Assembly (NCBI GenBank): GCA_964619265.1
Contig: CAZUCE010000020.1
Coordinates: 1 to 64,000, forward strand
Source: CAZUCE01 sp964619265
GTDB lineage: Bacteria; Planctomycetota; UBA1135; GCA-002686595
DNA: 64,000 nucleotides
Direction: 5' to 3'
The notes beneath the pieces are model-generated. The model saw only the letters and a program-made list of their open reading frames with translations. It made no database searches and was not told the DNA's origin. Made by a program: the position numbers and the translations under genes. Below, in pieces: positions 17,028 to 25,837 of the stretch; position 1 is the first letter of the stretch; every line of letters begins with the position of its first letter.

Positions 17028-18002
17028 TCAGCCGCCCCCGAGCAGGCCGCCAAGGTCGGGCACCGGAGCGTTGGAATCGGGGTTGGCGCCGAAGGGAAGT
17101 CCTCCGGGGGGCAGATTGTCGGTGGCTCCGCCATTGTTGAGGGCACCGCCATCTTGAAGGGCATCGCCGCCAAGCCCGGCTGCCCCCGGCGTTTGTCCTG
17201 GGGCCGACCCAAGCAGCGGCGGCGTGATGTCCGGGATCAGCACGACCGGCTGAACCGAGATGGCGGTCAACAGCGGGGAAGGGACCGGGAACACACGCTT
17301 GTAGGTGACCGTGCGCTTGTCGACGCGTGCGACCTCCAGCTGTTCACGCACAAGGCGTGGCGCAAGCTCGAGGGTGAGAGTGATTTCGATGCGCCGCGGA
17401 AGCCCCACGTCTTCGCCTTCGCCCCAGCCGTCGATGGGTTCGGCGTCTTCGCCGATCTCACGGAAGCACTGGATGTCGAGGCCCTTCACACGGTCGTGGA
17501 GGAAGCTGTACTGACCACCCTCAAACGGTTCTTCGTCGATACCGAAGCCTTCCCGGCGCCAGATTTCGAGGAAGTCCGAGGGTGCATCGGGATTGGGGCG
17601 CAGGACGTATCCCACTTCGCCGTAGTCGGCGAAGACGTACTCCGATGCGTCGCGCTCGGTGCGCAGCATCGAGTCGGTGGAGGAGATCAGGGCCAGGCTG
17701 TCGGCGTCCAGTCCGCTGATGGTGCGGTCCTTGACGAACAACGCCTCGGCCGGTTCGCGGCCGTACAAAAACATGGCGCGCAGGTCGCGCTCGATCAGGT
17801 CGAGCACCGCTGGACCGGCCAGTTGCGTCTCCTGGACGTTGTGGATGACGTCTCGGGTCGAACGCGCGGCATTGAGTACTTGGGTGATCGATACGAGCAG
17901 GCCAGACATGATCAACATGACGACCATGACCTCAACCAGTGTGAAACCGGCCGAAGGGGGGGCGAGCTTGGAGCTCCGCAGATCAGGTTGCATGGGATTC
18001 AT
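17028..18002 (-). CDS. gspJ: Type II secretion minor pseudopilin GspJ with Gly/Pro-rich tail
   Basis: GspJ is part of the pseudopilus tip of the type II secretion system. The 324-residue protein has the prepilin box AGFTLVEVMVVMLIMSGL after a 20-residue leader, then a helix rich in Arg/Asp (LDLIERDLRAMFLYGREPAE) and a Trp-containing beta region (DFLEIWRREGFGI). The C-terminal 60 residues are low-complexity Gly/Pro/Asn (from LLGSAPGQTPGAAGLGGDAL onward), unusual for GspJ. I start at the ATG at 18002 because it overlaps the gspI stop as ATGA and places the prepilin leader correctly. It is the last gene of the operon. Confidence 0.88.
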   Translation of the reverse strand: MNPMQPDLRSSKLAPPSAGFTLVEVMVVMLIMSGLLVSITQVLNAARSTRDVIHNVQETQLAGPAVLDLIERDLRAMFLYGREPAEALFVKDRTISGLDADSLALISSTDSMLRTERDASEYVFADYGEVGYVLRPNPDAPSDFLEIWRREGFGIDEEPFEGGQYSFLHDRVKGLDIQCFREIGEDAEPIDGWGEGEDVGLPRRIEITLTLELAPRLVREQLEVARVDKRTVTYKRVFPVPSPLLTAISVQPVVLIPDITPPLLGSAPGQTPGAAGLGGDALQDGGALNNGGATDNLPPGGLPFGANPDSNAPVPDLGGLLGGG

Positions 18003-18541
18003 CCTTCCAGTTCCTCTTGTTCTTCGTCGCTGCCGTAGACCTGATCCCAGGGAAACCACTGCTCGAGCGTCAGCTCGTCCGGGTAGTCCTGGATGAGTGG
18101 AAAGACCACCCGGACTCGCACTTTTTCGTAGGGCTCGTCGTTCTCTTCGTCGTCTTCGTCCTGTTCGTCGTCATCCGCCCAGGAGTCGTGGGCCTGGTTG
18201 CCGTAGGTGCCTTCGAGGTCTTCGTCGCGAAAGGTGTCCTCACCAACAACTACTTCGTAGGAAAACTTCGGGTGGCCTTCATCGGCATAGCTGCCGTCCA
18301 GGCCGTCGGCAACGTCCTCAGCCCACAGGCCCGCGCCGACTTCGCCCAGAGTCACCAGGCCCAACTCGCGCGCCAGCTTGAAGTTGCGCGTGTACGCGGC
18401 CTGCAACTTGGATCCATTCAGACCCTGAAGACACAGGACTAGCGCGATGCCGACGATCACGATCGTCACGGCCACCTCGGCCAGGGTAAAGCCCTGCTGA
18501 TTCCCCGCGCGGAGATTTAGGCGGTACGGGACGGGGCTCAT
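17999..18541 (-). CDS. gspI: Type II secretion minor pseudopilin GspI, very acidic tail
   Basis: The 180-residue protein carries a prepilin cleavage site (QQGFTLAEVAVTIVIVGIAL) and a helix (NFKLARELGLVTLGEVGAG) typical of GspI. Its second half is exceptionally acidic: DDDEQDEDDEENDEPYE sits in a region with almost no Lys. It overlaps gspH by 4 bp at its start and gspJ by 4 bp at its end. The tail could bind calcium or contact the GspK/J tip, but this is inference. Confidence 0.85.
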   Translation of the reverse strand: MSPVPYRLNLRAGNQQGFTLAEVAVTIVIVGIALVLCLQGLNGSKLQAAYTRNFKLARELGLVTLGEVGAGLWAEDVADGLDGSYADEGHPKFSYEVVVGEDTFRDEDLEGTYGNQAHDSWADDDEQDEDDEENDEPYEKVRVRVVFPLIQDYPDELTLEQWFPWDQVYGSDEEQEELEG

Positions 18542-19110
18542 TGGAAGTCGATGTCGGTTGGGGCTTCGCGCTCAAAAAAGTCGTCGTGGAACCGGATCAG
18601 ACCGGTTAGTCCGAGGACTTCGATGGTGCTGTAGCGCTCGGGGTTCTCCTGGCGGAGCGTAACGGTGTGGTCGTTGGAGGCCCCAAGCGGGTCGAAGCGA
18701 ACGAAAACTTCGATGTCGCCGACGTTGTAGATGGTGCCGTCGATCGTGATTTCGTGGAAGTGGACCCCGTCCTGGAGTTTGGTCACGTTGACCCGCTTGC
18801 GCTTCTCGGGGTCGGGTTGAAAACGACCCTCTTCGTCGAAGGGCAGCAGCATCCAGTAGGTGTCGTTTTCCAGGTTGTAGACCACCTGATATTCCTTGGC
18901 CCGGGCGATGGCCTCCGAGCGAGCCGAATGCAATCGAGAGGAAATGCCGCGCACCGCCGAATTGAGCTGCTGCCCGGGCAGGATCCGCTCAAAAGAAACA
19001 CTGACCACACTGGCGATCAGGCCGAGCACCAAGACCGCCATCATCAATTCGATGAGCGTGAAGCCGGCGTTGGCTTCTCGCTGGACGGTGGATGAGGTCT
19101 GGACTTTCAC
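18538..19110 (-). CDS. gspH: Type II secretion minor pseudopilin GspH
   Basis: GspH is a minor pseudopilin. The 190-residue protein has the leader and box NAGFTLIELMMAVLVLGLIA and the helix SRLHSARSEAIARAKEYQVV, matching the GspH/FimT N-terminal region in length and motif. The C-terminal half is beta-rich. It sits 16 bp after gspG and overlaps gspI by 4 bp. Assignment to H rather than another minor pseudopilin rests on size and operon position. Confidence 0.85.
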   Translation of the reverse strand: MKVQTSSTVQREANAGFTLIELMMAVLVLGLIASVVSVSFERILPGQQLNSAVRGISSRLHSARSEAIARAKEYQVVYNLENDTYWMLLPFDEEGRFQPDPEKRKRVNVTKLQDGVHFHEITIDGTIYNVGDIEVFVRFDPLGASNDHTVTLRQENPERYSTIEVLGLTGLIRFHDDFFEREAPTDIDFQ

Positions 19111-19126
19111 GCCGATTCGTGGAGGA

Positions 19127-19573
19127 CTACTCTTCTTCGCCGAGAATGCTCAGGTTTGAGATGTCCTCATCATCGCCTTCGCCGCCCGGGCTCTGGTCCT
19201 TACCAAAGGTGTAAATGCGGTAGGTGCCGGTACCCGTGACGCTCGGCGGGTCGTACATGTACGGCATTTTCCAAGGGTCCTTGGGGATCGTCTTGGTCTT
19301 TAGGTACGGCTGGCCTCCATCGGCAGGGTTGAGCAGTTCTTCGAGCGATTCGGGAAACGAGCCCGAGTTTTCGAGCATGAATTGGTCGACGGCGCTACTT
19401 AGGGAGCTGATGTCGCCTTTGACCTTGCCCTTGATCGCGGTTCCGAGCTGCCGGACGACGTTCGGGACGACCAGGGTCGCGAGCAGGCCGATGATCACGA
19501 TGACGACCATCATCTCGGCCAGGGAGAAGCCCGATTTCGCTCGGCGCAGGCGGTGAGTGCTTTGCAGTTTCAT
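19127..19573 (-). CDS. gspG: Type II secretion major pseudopilin GspG
   Basis: GspG polymerises into the pseudopilus. The 148-residue protein has the prepilin box SGFSLAEMMVVIVIIGLLAT, here FSLAE for the usual FTLIE, followed by the canonical helix and core phrases PNVVRQLGTAIKGKVKGDI and LLNPADGGQPYLKTKTIPKD, where the Pro-Lys-Asp-Pro-Trp segment is a GspG hallmark. The acidic C-terminal loop (GGEGDDEDISN) is where GspG family members bind calcium. Length is normal. It is 63 bp downstream of gspF. Confidence 0.94.
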   Translation of the reverse strand: MKLQSTHRLRRAKSGFSLAEMMVVIVIIGLLATLVVPNVVRQLGTAIKGKVKGDISSLSSAVDQFMLENSGSFPESLEELLNPADGGQPYLKTKTIPKDPWKMPYMYDPPSVTGTGTYRIYTFGKDQSPGGEGDDEDISNLSILGEEE

Positions 19574-19636
19574 GTGGGAGGTGTGCGCCAGAGGGCGCGG
19601 GCCATGTCGGCGATTCGGTAGGGGCGTTCTCGTGCG

Positions 19637-20929
19637 CTACTGAATGGAGCCGACTTGAAGGATGGGAAGGATGATCGAGACCACGATGTAGCCAACAACG
19701 ATGGCCAGCACGATGATCATGATGGGTTCGAGGACCGTCAGGACCCGTTCGGTGACGACCTCGACTTCTTCGTCGTAGGCGTCTGCAATCCGGTCGAGCA
19801 TGGTCTCCAACTCGCCGGACTGCTCACCAACCGAGACCATGTAGCCAACCATCGCGGGGAAGGCCCCCGTGGCCTTGAGCGGCGTGGCGATGTCGGTACC
19901 TTCGAGGATCTTCACGCGGACCTCGTCGGTCGCGTTCGCGATGATCTGGTTGCCGACGACGTTGGAAGTGATTTCGAGCGCCGGAACGGCGGCGACTCCC
20001 GAAGACAGCAGGGTGGAGAAGGTACGGGTGAAGCGCGAGACCGAACGCTTGCGCAGCAACTCACCGAAGAACGGGAGCTTGAGCAGGAATCGGTCGATGG
20101 TCAGTTTGCCCGTGGAAGTCTGATACCAACGCTCAATGCAGTAGGCCACGGCGGCGATGCCGAGCGCGCCGACCCACCAGTAGCCTTTGAACAGATCTGA
20201 GGTGGTCATCAGGATCTGCGTTGGCAAGGGCATGGTCTGACCGGTGTCCTCGAGCATCGTCGTGATTTTGGGGACCACGACGGTCATCAGCACGGTGACC
20301 ACCAGCAGGCCCAAGCCCACCATCAGCAGGGGGTAGGTCACCGCGGAGACAACCTTGCGCTGAAGCGCGCGCTGGGACTGGAGGAAGTCCGCCAGACGCG
20401 ACAGGACCACATCGACCTGTCCGGTGGCCTCACCGGCCTTGACCATGTTCACGTACAGGTCGCTGAACAAGTCAGGGTGCTCGGCCAGGGCGTCGCCCAG
20501 CGAGGTGCCCTGGGTGATTCGTTCGCGCAGTTCGCGGAACAGGGTCTCGATCCGCCGGGTTTCGGCCTGTTCGATGACCGCCCGGAGAGCTTCGGCGAGC
20601 GGAATTCCGGCACTGAGCAGGGTGCCCATCTGGCGCGTGATTCCGGCGACGACTTCGAGGTCGCGACCGGACGGGCCGCCGCTGGCCTTGCGACGCTTTT
20701 CTTGCAGCTTGGAGAGGAAGCTCTCCTTCGGAGCCGACGAAGACCCTGACTTGGTGGCTTGGCTCGCGCCACCCTTGCGTACGCCGCGCTTTTTGACCTC
20801 GCGCAGATCCGAAACCAGCAGCTTGTCCCGGCGCAGTCGCTGACGCGCCTCGCGCGGCGTGTCGGCGTCGATGACGCCCGACTTGGTCGAGCCGCCTTCG
20901 GCGTAGGCCTTGTATTCGAAGATCGGCAT
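19637..20929 (-). CDS. gspF: Type II secretion inner-membrane platform protein GspF
   Basis: GspF is the multi-spanning platform protein. The 430-residue protein begins MPIFEYKAYAEGGSTKSGVI, the typical GspF start, and holds two T2SSF repeats: the first around residues 95-215 (QMGTLLSAGIPLAEALRAVI), the second around 300-420 (FSTLLSSGVAAVPALEITS). Transmembrane helices are visible at YPLLMVGLGLLVVTVLMTVV and at the C-terminus (MIIVLAIVVGYIVVSIILP). A basic Ser/Lys-rich insert (residues about 46-88) precedes the first repeat and is longer than usual. Gap to gspE is 59 bp. Confidence 0.95.
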   Translation of the reverse strand: MPIFEYKAYAEGGSTKSGVIDADTPREARQRLRRDKLLVSDLREVKKRGVRKGGASQATKSGSSSAPKESFLSKLQEKRRKASGGPSGRDLEVVAGITRQMGTLLSAGIPLAEALRAVIEQAETRRIETLFRELRERITQGTSLGDALAEHPDLFSDLYVNMVKAGEATGQVDVVLSRLADFLQSQRALQRKVVSAVTYPLLMVGLGLLVVTVLMTVVVPKITTMLEDTGQTMPLPTQILMTTSDLFKGYWWVGALGIAAVAYCIERWYQTSTGKLTIDRFLLKLPFFGELLRKRSVSRFTRTFSTLLSSGVAAVPALEITSNVVGNQIIANATDEVRVKILEGTDIATPLKATGAFPAMVGYMVSVGEQSGELETMLDRIADAYDEEVEVVTERVLTVLEPIMIIVLAIVVGYIVVSIILPILQVGSIQ

Positions 20930-20988
20930 CTACAGCGCGGGGGACGAGAGCGGGCGGTTAGGAAGAAAGGTCAAGGGGGCCGAGTGAG

Positions 20989-22698
20989 TCAGGAGCCCAT
21001 GTCGAGCTGGGTCATCCGAAGAACTTCGTCGGGCGTTGTGACCCGCGCGCGGATCTTGGCATTGCCGTCTGCACGCAGGGTGGTCATTCCTCGCGCGAGT
21101 GCGGCGCGCTGGAGCGCGCTGGCGGTGGCGCCTTCCATGATCAGGGTGCGCAGGTCTTCGTCGACCGACATGAACTCGTAGATCGCGGTTCGCCCGGAAT
21201 ACCCGGTGTGGAAGCAGTCTTCGCAGCCGGCGCCAAAGGCGATTTGGCCGTCGAGAGACTCGTGGGAGATGCCGAGTTTCTTGAGCTTGACGGCCCATTC
21301 GGGGCTGATCGGCTCGAGGGTCGTGCAGTTCGGGCAGATGCGCCGGACCAGTCGTTGGGCGATGACCAGCAGCAGCGAAGAGGCGACCAGGTACGGCTCG
21401 ACGCCCTGGTCGACCATCCGCGCGATCGTCGAAGCCGCGTCGTTGGTGTGAACCGTCGAGAACACCAGGTGACCGGTCAGGGCGGCTCGAATGGCTACCT
21501 CGGCGGTCTCGAGATCTCGAATCTCACCCACCATCATGACGTCGGGGTCCTGACGCAGGAACGAACGCAGGCCCGACGCGAAGGTCAGGCCTTTTTTGGT
21601 GGCGACCTGCACTTGGCTGATACCCGGCAGCGAGTATTCGACCGGATCTTCGATCGTGAGCACGTTCTTTTGGGTCGTGTCGATCTCGGTCAGGCTGCCG
21701 TAGAGGGTGGTTGTCTTGCCCGAGCCGGTGGGGCCCGTGACCAGGATGATCCCCGAGGTGTAGTGGAGAATGTCCCGCAGCATCTGGCGGTTCTCCGGCT
21801 CGAGCCCGATCTCGTCCAGGGTGTACAGCTTGGCCGTCTTGTCGAGCATCCGCATGACGATCCGCTCGCCGGTCGAAGTCGGCACCGAGCTGATCCGGAC
21901 GTCCACCTCGCCTTCGCCCAGACGGATCGTGGCGCGACCGTCCTGGGGGAGTCGGCGCTCGGCGATGTCCATCTTGCCCATGACCTTGACGCGACTAACG
22001 ATCGCGTCGTGGGCCTTCTTCGGGATCGAATCCATGTCGTACAGGATTCCGTCGATCCGGAAGCGGACCTGCGTGCGATCGGGGTACGGATGGAAGTGCA
22101 CATCGGAAGCGCGCATCTTCAAGCTCTGGAACAGGATCGTGTTGACCAGCTTGATGATCGGCGCCTTGTTGGAGACGTCGAGGACGTCCTCCACGTCCTC
22201 GAGTTCCTTCGCCATGCCGGCGATGTCGCCGTCCGCGTCCACGTCGGCGAGCGCTTCGTCGACCCCGTCCGCTTTGTGCCGATAGGCACGCGCGATCAGC
22301 GTGTTGATTTCCTGACCCGTCGACAGCACCGGCTCGATTTCGGCGCCCAGCATCGCAGCCAGGTCATCCATCGGGTTGGTGTCGAGGGGCGAGGCTGTTG
22401 CGACCTTGAGTTCGCCACCGGGGCCTTGTTCCAGGGCCACCAGGCTGTAGTTGCGTGAGAAGTGAACCGGAACGCGATTCACGAAGTCCGCAGGCACGCG
22501 AATGCCCTCAAGGCTCGGCCGAAACTCATAGCCGAGCAGCTGGGCGTAGGCCGCCAGGACCTTCTCCTCGTCGAGGTAGCCCTTGTGGAGGATCACCCGG
22601 TCGAGGGAATCTCCCGAGGTGGAGGCCGCGCGGCGGCACTCATCGAGCCGCTCGCGGCTGAGGCCTTGTTCGACCAGAAGATCGGCGACGGTGGTCAT
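20989..22698 (-). CDS. gspE: Type II secretion ATPase GspE
   Basis: GspE powers the secretion system. The 569-residue protein has an N-terminal T2SSE/MshEN-like domain (about 1-150), Walker A GPTGSGKTTT near residues 322-331, the Asp box preceding it (DVHFHPYPD), Walker B DVMMVGEIRD near 386-395, a His box with FSTVHTNDA, and the tetracysteine zinc site C455, C458, C492, C495 (CPNC and CEDC). All catalytic motifs are intact. The start ATG at 22698 gives MTTVADLLVEQGLSRERLDE, a normal N-terminus. It follows gspD by 134 bp. Confidence 0.96.
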   Translation of the reverse strand: MTTVADLLVEQGLSRERLDECRRAASTSGDSLDRVILHKGYLDEEKVLAAYAQLLGYEFRPSLEGIRVPADFVNRVPVHFSRNYSLVALEQGPGGELKVATASPLDTNPMDDLAAMLGAEIEPVLSTGQEINTLIARAYRHKADGVDEALADVDADGDIAGMAKELEDVEDVLDVSNKAPIIKLVNTILFQSLKMRASDVHFHPYPDRTQVRFRIDGILYDMDSIPKKAHDAIVSRVKVMGKMDIAERRLPQDGRATIRLGEGEVDVRISSVPTSTGERIVMRMLDKTAKLYTLDEIGLEPENRQMLRDILHYTSGIILVTGPTGSGKTTTLYGSLTEIDTTQKNVLTIEDPVEYSLPGISQVQVATKKGLTFASGLRSFLRQDPDVMMVGEIRDLETAEVAIRAALTGHLVFSTVHTNDAASTIARMVDQGVEPYLVASSLLLVIAQRLVRRICPNCTTLEPISPEWAVKLKKLGISHESLDGQIAFGAGCEDCFHTGYSGRTAIYEFMSVDEDLRTLIMEGATASALQRAALARGMTTLRADGNAKIRARVTTPDEVLRMTQLDMGS

Positions 22699-22832
22699 GG
22701 GGGAGGAAGTTAGTGAGCCGGGAGCGCGGAGAGGGGGCGAGAACAGAGCGAAGCGGGGTGCTCAGCTTCACGGTCGAAGATCGGCCCAAGAGCCGCGGGC
22801 AGCGCCCGGGCCCTAGGGGGTTTCGCCTAGCC

Positions 22833-25088
22833 TCAGAAGTCGCCGGAAGGGGATTTGTCGAACATCTCTTGGGTTTCGATCGGGTCCAACCCTACCTCGT
22901 CTCCGGAGACTTCGCCTGCGGTGGGGACCTGATAGAGCGGGAGCTCATAGTGGTCCGTGTCGCCCAGTTCGCTTTCGCCGAAGCGGTTGTCGATCAGGCG
23001 CACCCGATCGGTGCCCATGATCGCGGCCGCTTCGAGCTTCTTCTGGTAGCTAAGGGCCGCCAGGTCCGCGAAGTCTTCGTCGGCCAGGATGTGAGGCGTC
23101 ACGAAGAAGTACAGGGTCCGGCGCGACTCGTCGGTCGTGTCGCGGCGGAACAGCGCGCCGAGCAGCGGGATGCTGCCGAGCCACGGAGTCTGCTGGCGAT
23201 CGAAGGCGTTGTTGTCGGTGACCACACCACCGATGACCATCGTGTCGCCATCGGGCACGTTGATCGTCGTGTCGATTTCGCGGGTGATTCGCGGCGGCGG
23301 GATAGCGCCGGTGCCCTGCCCCGAGAAGTTGGAGACGATCAGTGAGATCTGGAGTCGTAGGTAGCGCGAGGCGCTGATGGAGGGCGAGATGGAAAGCGTG
23401 ATGCCCGCCTCTTGGTAGCCCTGGAAGTTCTCTTGGGTTTGACCGGAGACGCCACCCACCGCGGTGATCTGGGTCGTCGGCCGTTCTTCGAGGGTCGAGA
23501 CCACGGCGCCCGAGTTGTTGTTGACCAGGATCGAAGGAATGTTGAGCACGTTGGCGTCCTGGCGCGTGCGCAGCAGGCGCATCAGGAACGGCAAGGAGAA
23601 GTTGTCGCCGTCGATGAAGCCACCGGTCACCCCGTTGGTGATGTTCGGGACGCGGGAGTCGACGATGCCGTCGCCATCCAAATCCTCGAGGCTCGAAAGC
23701 CCGAAGCTGGTCACGCCGAAGCCTCCGTCCCCGGTGATGTCGGCGAAGCCCAGCTCGACTCCGATGTCGGTGAAATCCGTGTTCGATAACTCGACTAGCG
23801 CGGTTTCGATCAGGACCTGGTCCGCGCGGCGGTCCAGGGCTTCGATCAGCTCGCGAACCTCGTCGTAGCGGGTCTTGTTGGCCGCGATCAGGAGCGAGTT
23901 GGTGGTCGGCTCGGCGACCACGACGACATCTTCTCCGCCGCCACCGGAGCTGGCGGCGCCGGCCCGAGTCTGGCCGCCGGTCGAGGTACCACTGGACTGT
24001 TCGGCGACCGAGCGGGCGTCTTCGAGGAACGTCACCAGAGTCTCGGCGAGCTCTTCGGCGCTGACGTTTTCGAGTGCGTAGATGCGGTAGTTGCGCTCGG
24101 GCTCCAGAACTTCCGTGTCGATGACCGCGATCAGCTGCTTCAGCGCAGGCATCTCGTCGGGCATCGCCATGACGAACAGCGAACTGGTGCGCTTTTCGAC
24201 AATGATGGTAGCGGAGGTGGTGGTGACGCGCGGGGGAGCAGCGCCCTCGCCGCGGGCGATGGCGGTCTGGGCATCATTGATCGCCTGCGACTTGGCTTCG
24301 AGCAACTGCTCGATGATTTCGGCGGCGTCATCCGGCGCCGCGAACTGCAGGGGGATCTTGTCGAACACCGGCTGGACCGCATCAGGCGTCTTGGACTTCT
24401 CGTCGACCAGCTGGAGCAGCTGGACGAGCTGCCAGATGTTGCTTCCGAAGCCGGTCAGAACCAGCGAGTCGGAGTTGCCGACCGGAAGCATGTTCTGCGT
24501 AACGCTGTCGCTCATCAGCGCGCGCAGGGAGTTCGACAGCTGGCGGACGTCGACGTTCGGGAGCGTGACCACCGTCGTGATCAGGGTCGCCGGTTCGTCC
24601 GCGTAGCTCGCCAGGTCATTGGGCAACACGTACTCAGCGCGCTGCTTGATGTTCGTGCCGGTCCGCCCCTGGGCGGAAGAGAGTTGCTGGACGACGATCA
24701 CGCGCAACGGGCCGGAGCCGACTTCGATGCAGGCGAAGTCGTTGATGAACATGATGATCTGGAAGAAGCTGTAGAAGTCCCGCTTGGGGATTCGCTTCTG
24801 TCCGAACATCCGCACGTTGCCGTTGGCCAGAGGACCTTCGGAATCCGGCGGGACCACGAAGTTCAGCCCGGTGGCCTCTTGGCAGGTCTTGACGAAGTCC
24901 TCCAAGGTCAGGGCCGATTGGGGGTCCTCGGAGAAGGTCAGGATGTAGTCGTCACCGTCCCCCTGGATGGGGGGGATGTCCCCCTGGTCTTGGGCGCCGG
25001 CGGCTTGACCACCCTGTCCCTGAACCGTCAAGGGAGCGGGCAGCGGGAGCGCCGCGAGGGCGAAAGAGGCTACTAGGGTCGAGATCAT
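22833..25088 (-). CDS. gspD: Type II secretion secretin GspD
   Basis: GspD forms the outer-membrane pore. The 751-residue protein has a signal peptide (ASFALAALPLPAPL), an N0 domain (about residues 45-130), repeated N-domains with the RQLSNSLRALMSD and IIEQLLEAKSQ type helices, a Gly/Ser-rich insert (SSGTSTGGQTRAGAASSGGG) and a secretin core near residues 510-690, including VPDGDTMVIGGVVTDN and the hallmark PWLGSIPLLGALFR. It is the first gene of the operon gspD-E-F-G-H-I-J, and 233 bp of intergenic DNA upstream separates it from a divergent EIIA-like gene. No pilotin gene is evident. Confidence 0.95.
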   Translation of the reverse strand: MISTLVASFALAALPLPAPLTVQGQGGQAAGAQDQGDIPPIQGDGDDYILTFSEDPQSALTLEDFVKTCQEATGLNFVVPPDSEGPLANGNVRMFGQKRIPKRDFYSFFQIIMFINDFACIEVGSGPLRVIVVQQLSSAQGRTGTNIKQRAEYVLPNDLASYADEPATLITTVVTLPNVDVRQLSNSLRALMSDSVTQNMLPVGNSDSLVLTGFGSNIWQLVQLLQLVDEKSKTPDAVQPVFDKIPLQFAAPDDAAEIIEQLLEAKSQAINDAQTAIARGEGAAPPRVTTTSATIIVEKRTSSLFVMAMPDEMPALKQLIAVIDTEVLEPERNYRIYALENVSAEELAETLVTFLEDARSVAEQSSGTSTGGQTRAGAASSGGGGEDVVVVAEPTTNSLLIAANKTRYDEVRELIEALDRRADQVLIETALVELSNTDFTDIGVELGFADITGDGGFGVTSFGLSSLEDLDGDGIVDSRVPNITNGVTGGFIDGDNFSLPFLMRLLRTRQDANVLNIPSILVNNNSGAVVSTLEERPTTQITAVGGVSGQTQENFQGYQEAGITLSISPSISASRYLRLQISLIVSNFSGQGTGAIPPPRITREIDTTINVPDGDTMVIGGVVTDNNAFDRQQTPWLGSIPLLGALFRRDTTDESRRTLYFFVTPHILADEDFADLAALSYQKKLEAAAIMGTDRVRLIDNRFGESELGDTDHYELPLYQVPTAGEVSGDEVGLDPIETQEMFDKSPSGDF

Positions 25089-25321
25089 GGACGGGCGGGT
25101 ACGGCCGCTGGAGGCCAGGTTTCGTGAAGCGAGCGGGTCGAGGGAAAGACGTCCGACCCCTCGCGGACGAAGGGCGAGCTCGGATCTTCCCGGGAGGACC
25201 CCCGTGTTCCAAGGCCCGGGGCGGCATTCGGGGCCAGCGATCGGGAACGGGAACCTGTCCGGAGGCCGTTGCGCGCTACTCTTCGCGCCACCAGGCCGGC
25301 TCCCACCGCCCGGATCCGACT

Positions 25322-25798
25322 ATGCGCTTCAGCCAATTTCTCGATGCCGACCGGGTCGTCCTGCCCCTCGAATCCGGCGACAAGTGGCAGGCGATCGGCC
25401 AGCTGATGACCCATCTCGAGCAGGTCGGCGCCATCCCCAGCGAGGCGGCTCGGGACCTCCACGACGCCGTCCTGGCCCGCGAGCGGTCGATGTCGACCGG
25501 TATGGAGCGGGGGATCGCGATCCCTCACGCGGCCGTGGACGGGCTTGAGGTGCCTGTGGCGGCCCTTGGAGTCATCACCCGCGAGGAAGGTCTGCCCTTC
25601 GACAGCCTGGACTCCACGCCGACTCGGTTCGTGGTGCTGCTGCTGATCCCGCGCACCCAGAAGCTGCTCCACATCCGGACGCTGGCGGAAATCGCCCGGC
25701 TGTTGGGCGAGAAGCAGGTCCGCGAGCGCTTGCTCGCTTGCGCCGACGGAGCCGCCGCGCTCGCGTCGCTGCTCGAGGCCGAAGCTCAGCTCGACTAG
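25322..25798 (+). CDS. PTS EIIA-type phosphocarrier protein (PtsN-like)
   Basis: EIIA domains of the fructose/nitrogen class accept phosphate on a His. The 158-residue protein is a single EIIA (PTS_EIIA_2-type) domain with the active-site motif GMERGIAIPHAAVDG, His69, and the GITREEGLPFDS and RTLAEIARLLGE regions typical of the family. It lacks EIIB/EIIC partners here, so it is probably regulatory, like PtsN. The ATG at 25322 begins directly in homologous sequence (MRFSQFLDADRVVL). It is divergent from gspD. Confidence 0.87.
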   Translation: MRFSQFLDADRVVLPLESGDKWQAIGQLMTHLEQVGAIPSEAARDLHDAVLARERSMSTGMERGIAIPHAAVDGLEVPVAALGVITREEGLPFDSLDSTPTRFVVLLLIPRTQKLLHIRTLAEIARLLGEKQVRERLLACADGAAALASLLEAEAQLD

Positions 25799-25837
25799 GA
25801 CCGACGGCCGCAGCCTCCAGGGGGGGCCGGCTGGGGA

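Noticed and set aside
21208..22458. 416-codon plus-strand ORF inside gspE
   Set aside because: It is antisense to the intact gspE motifs and has the composition of a shadow frame.
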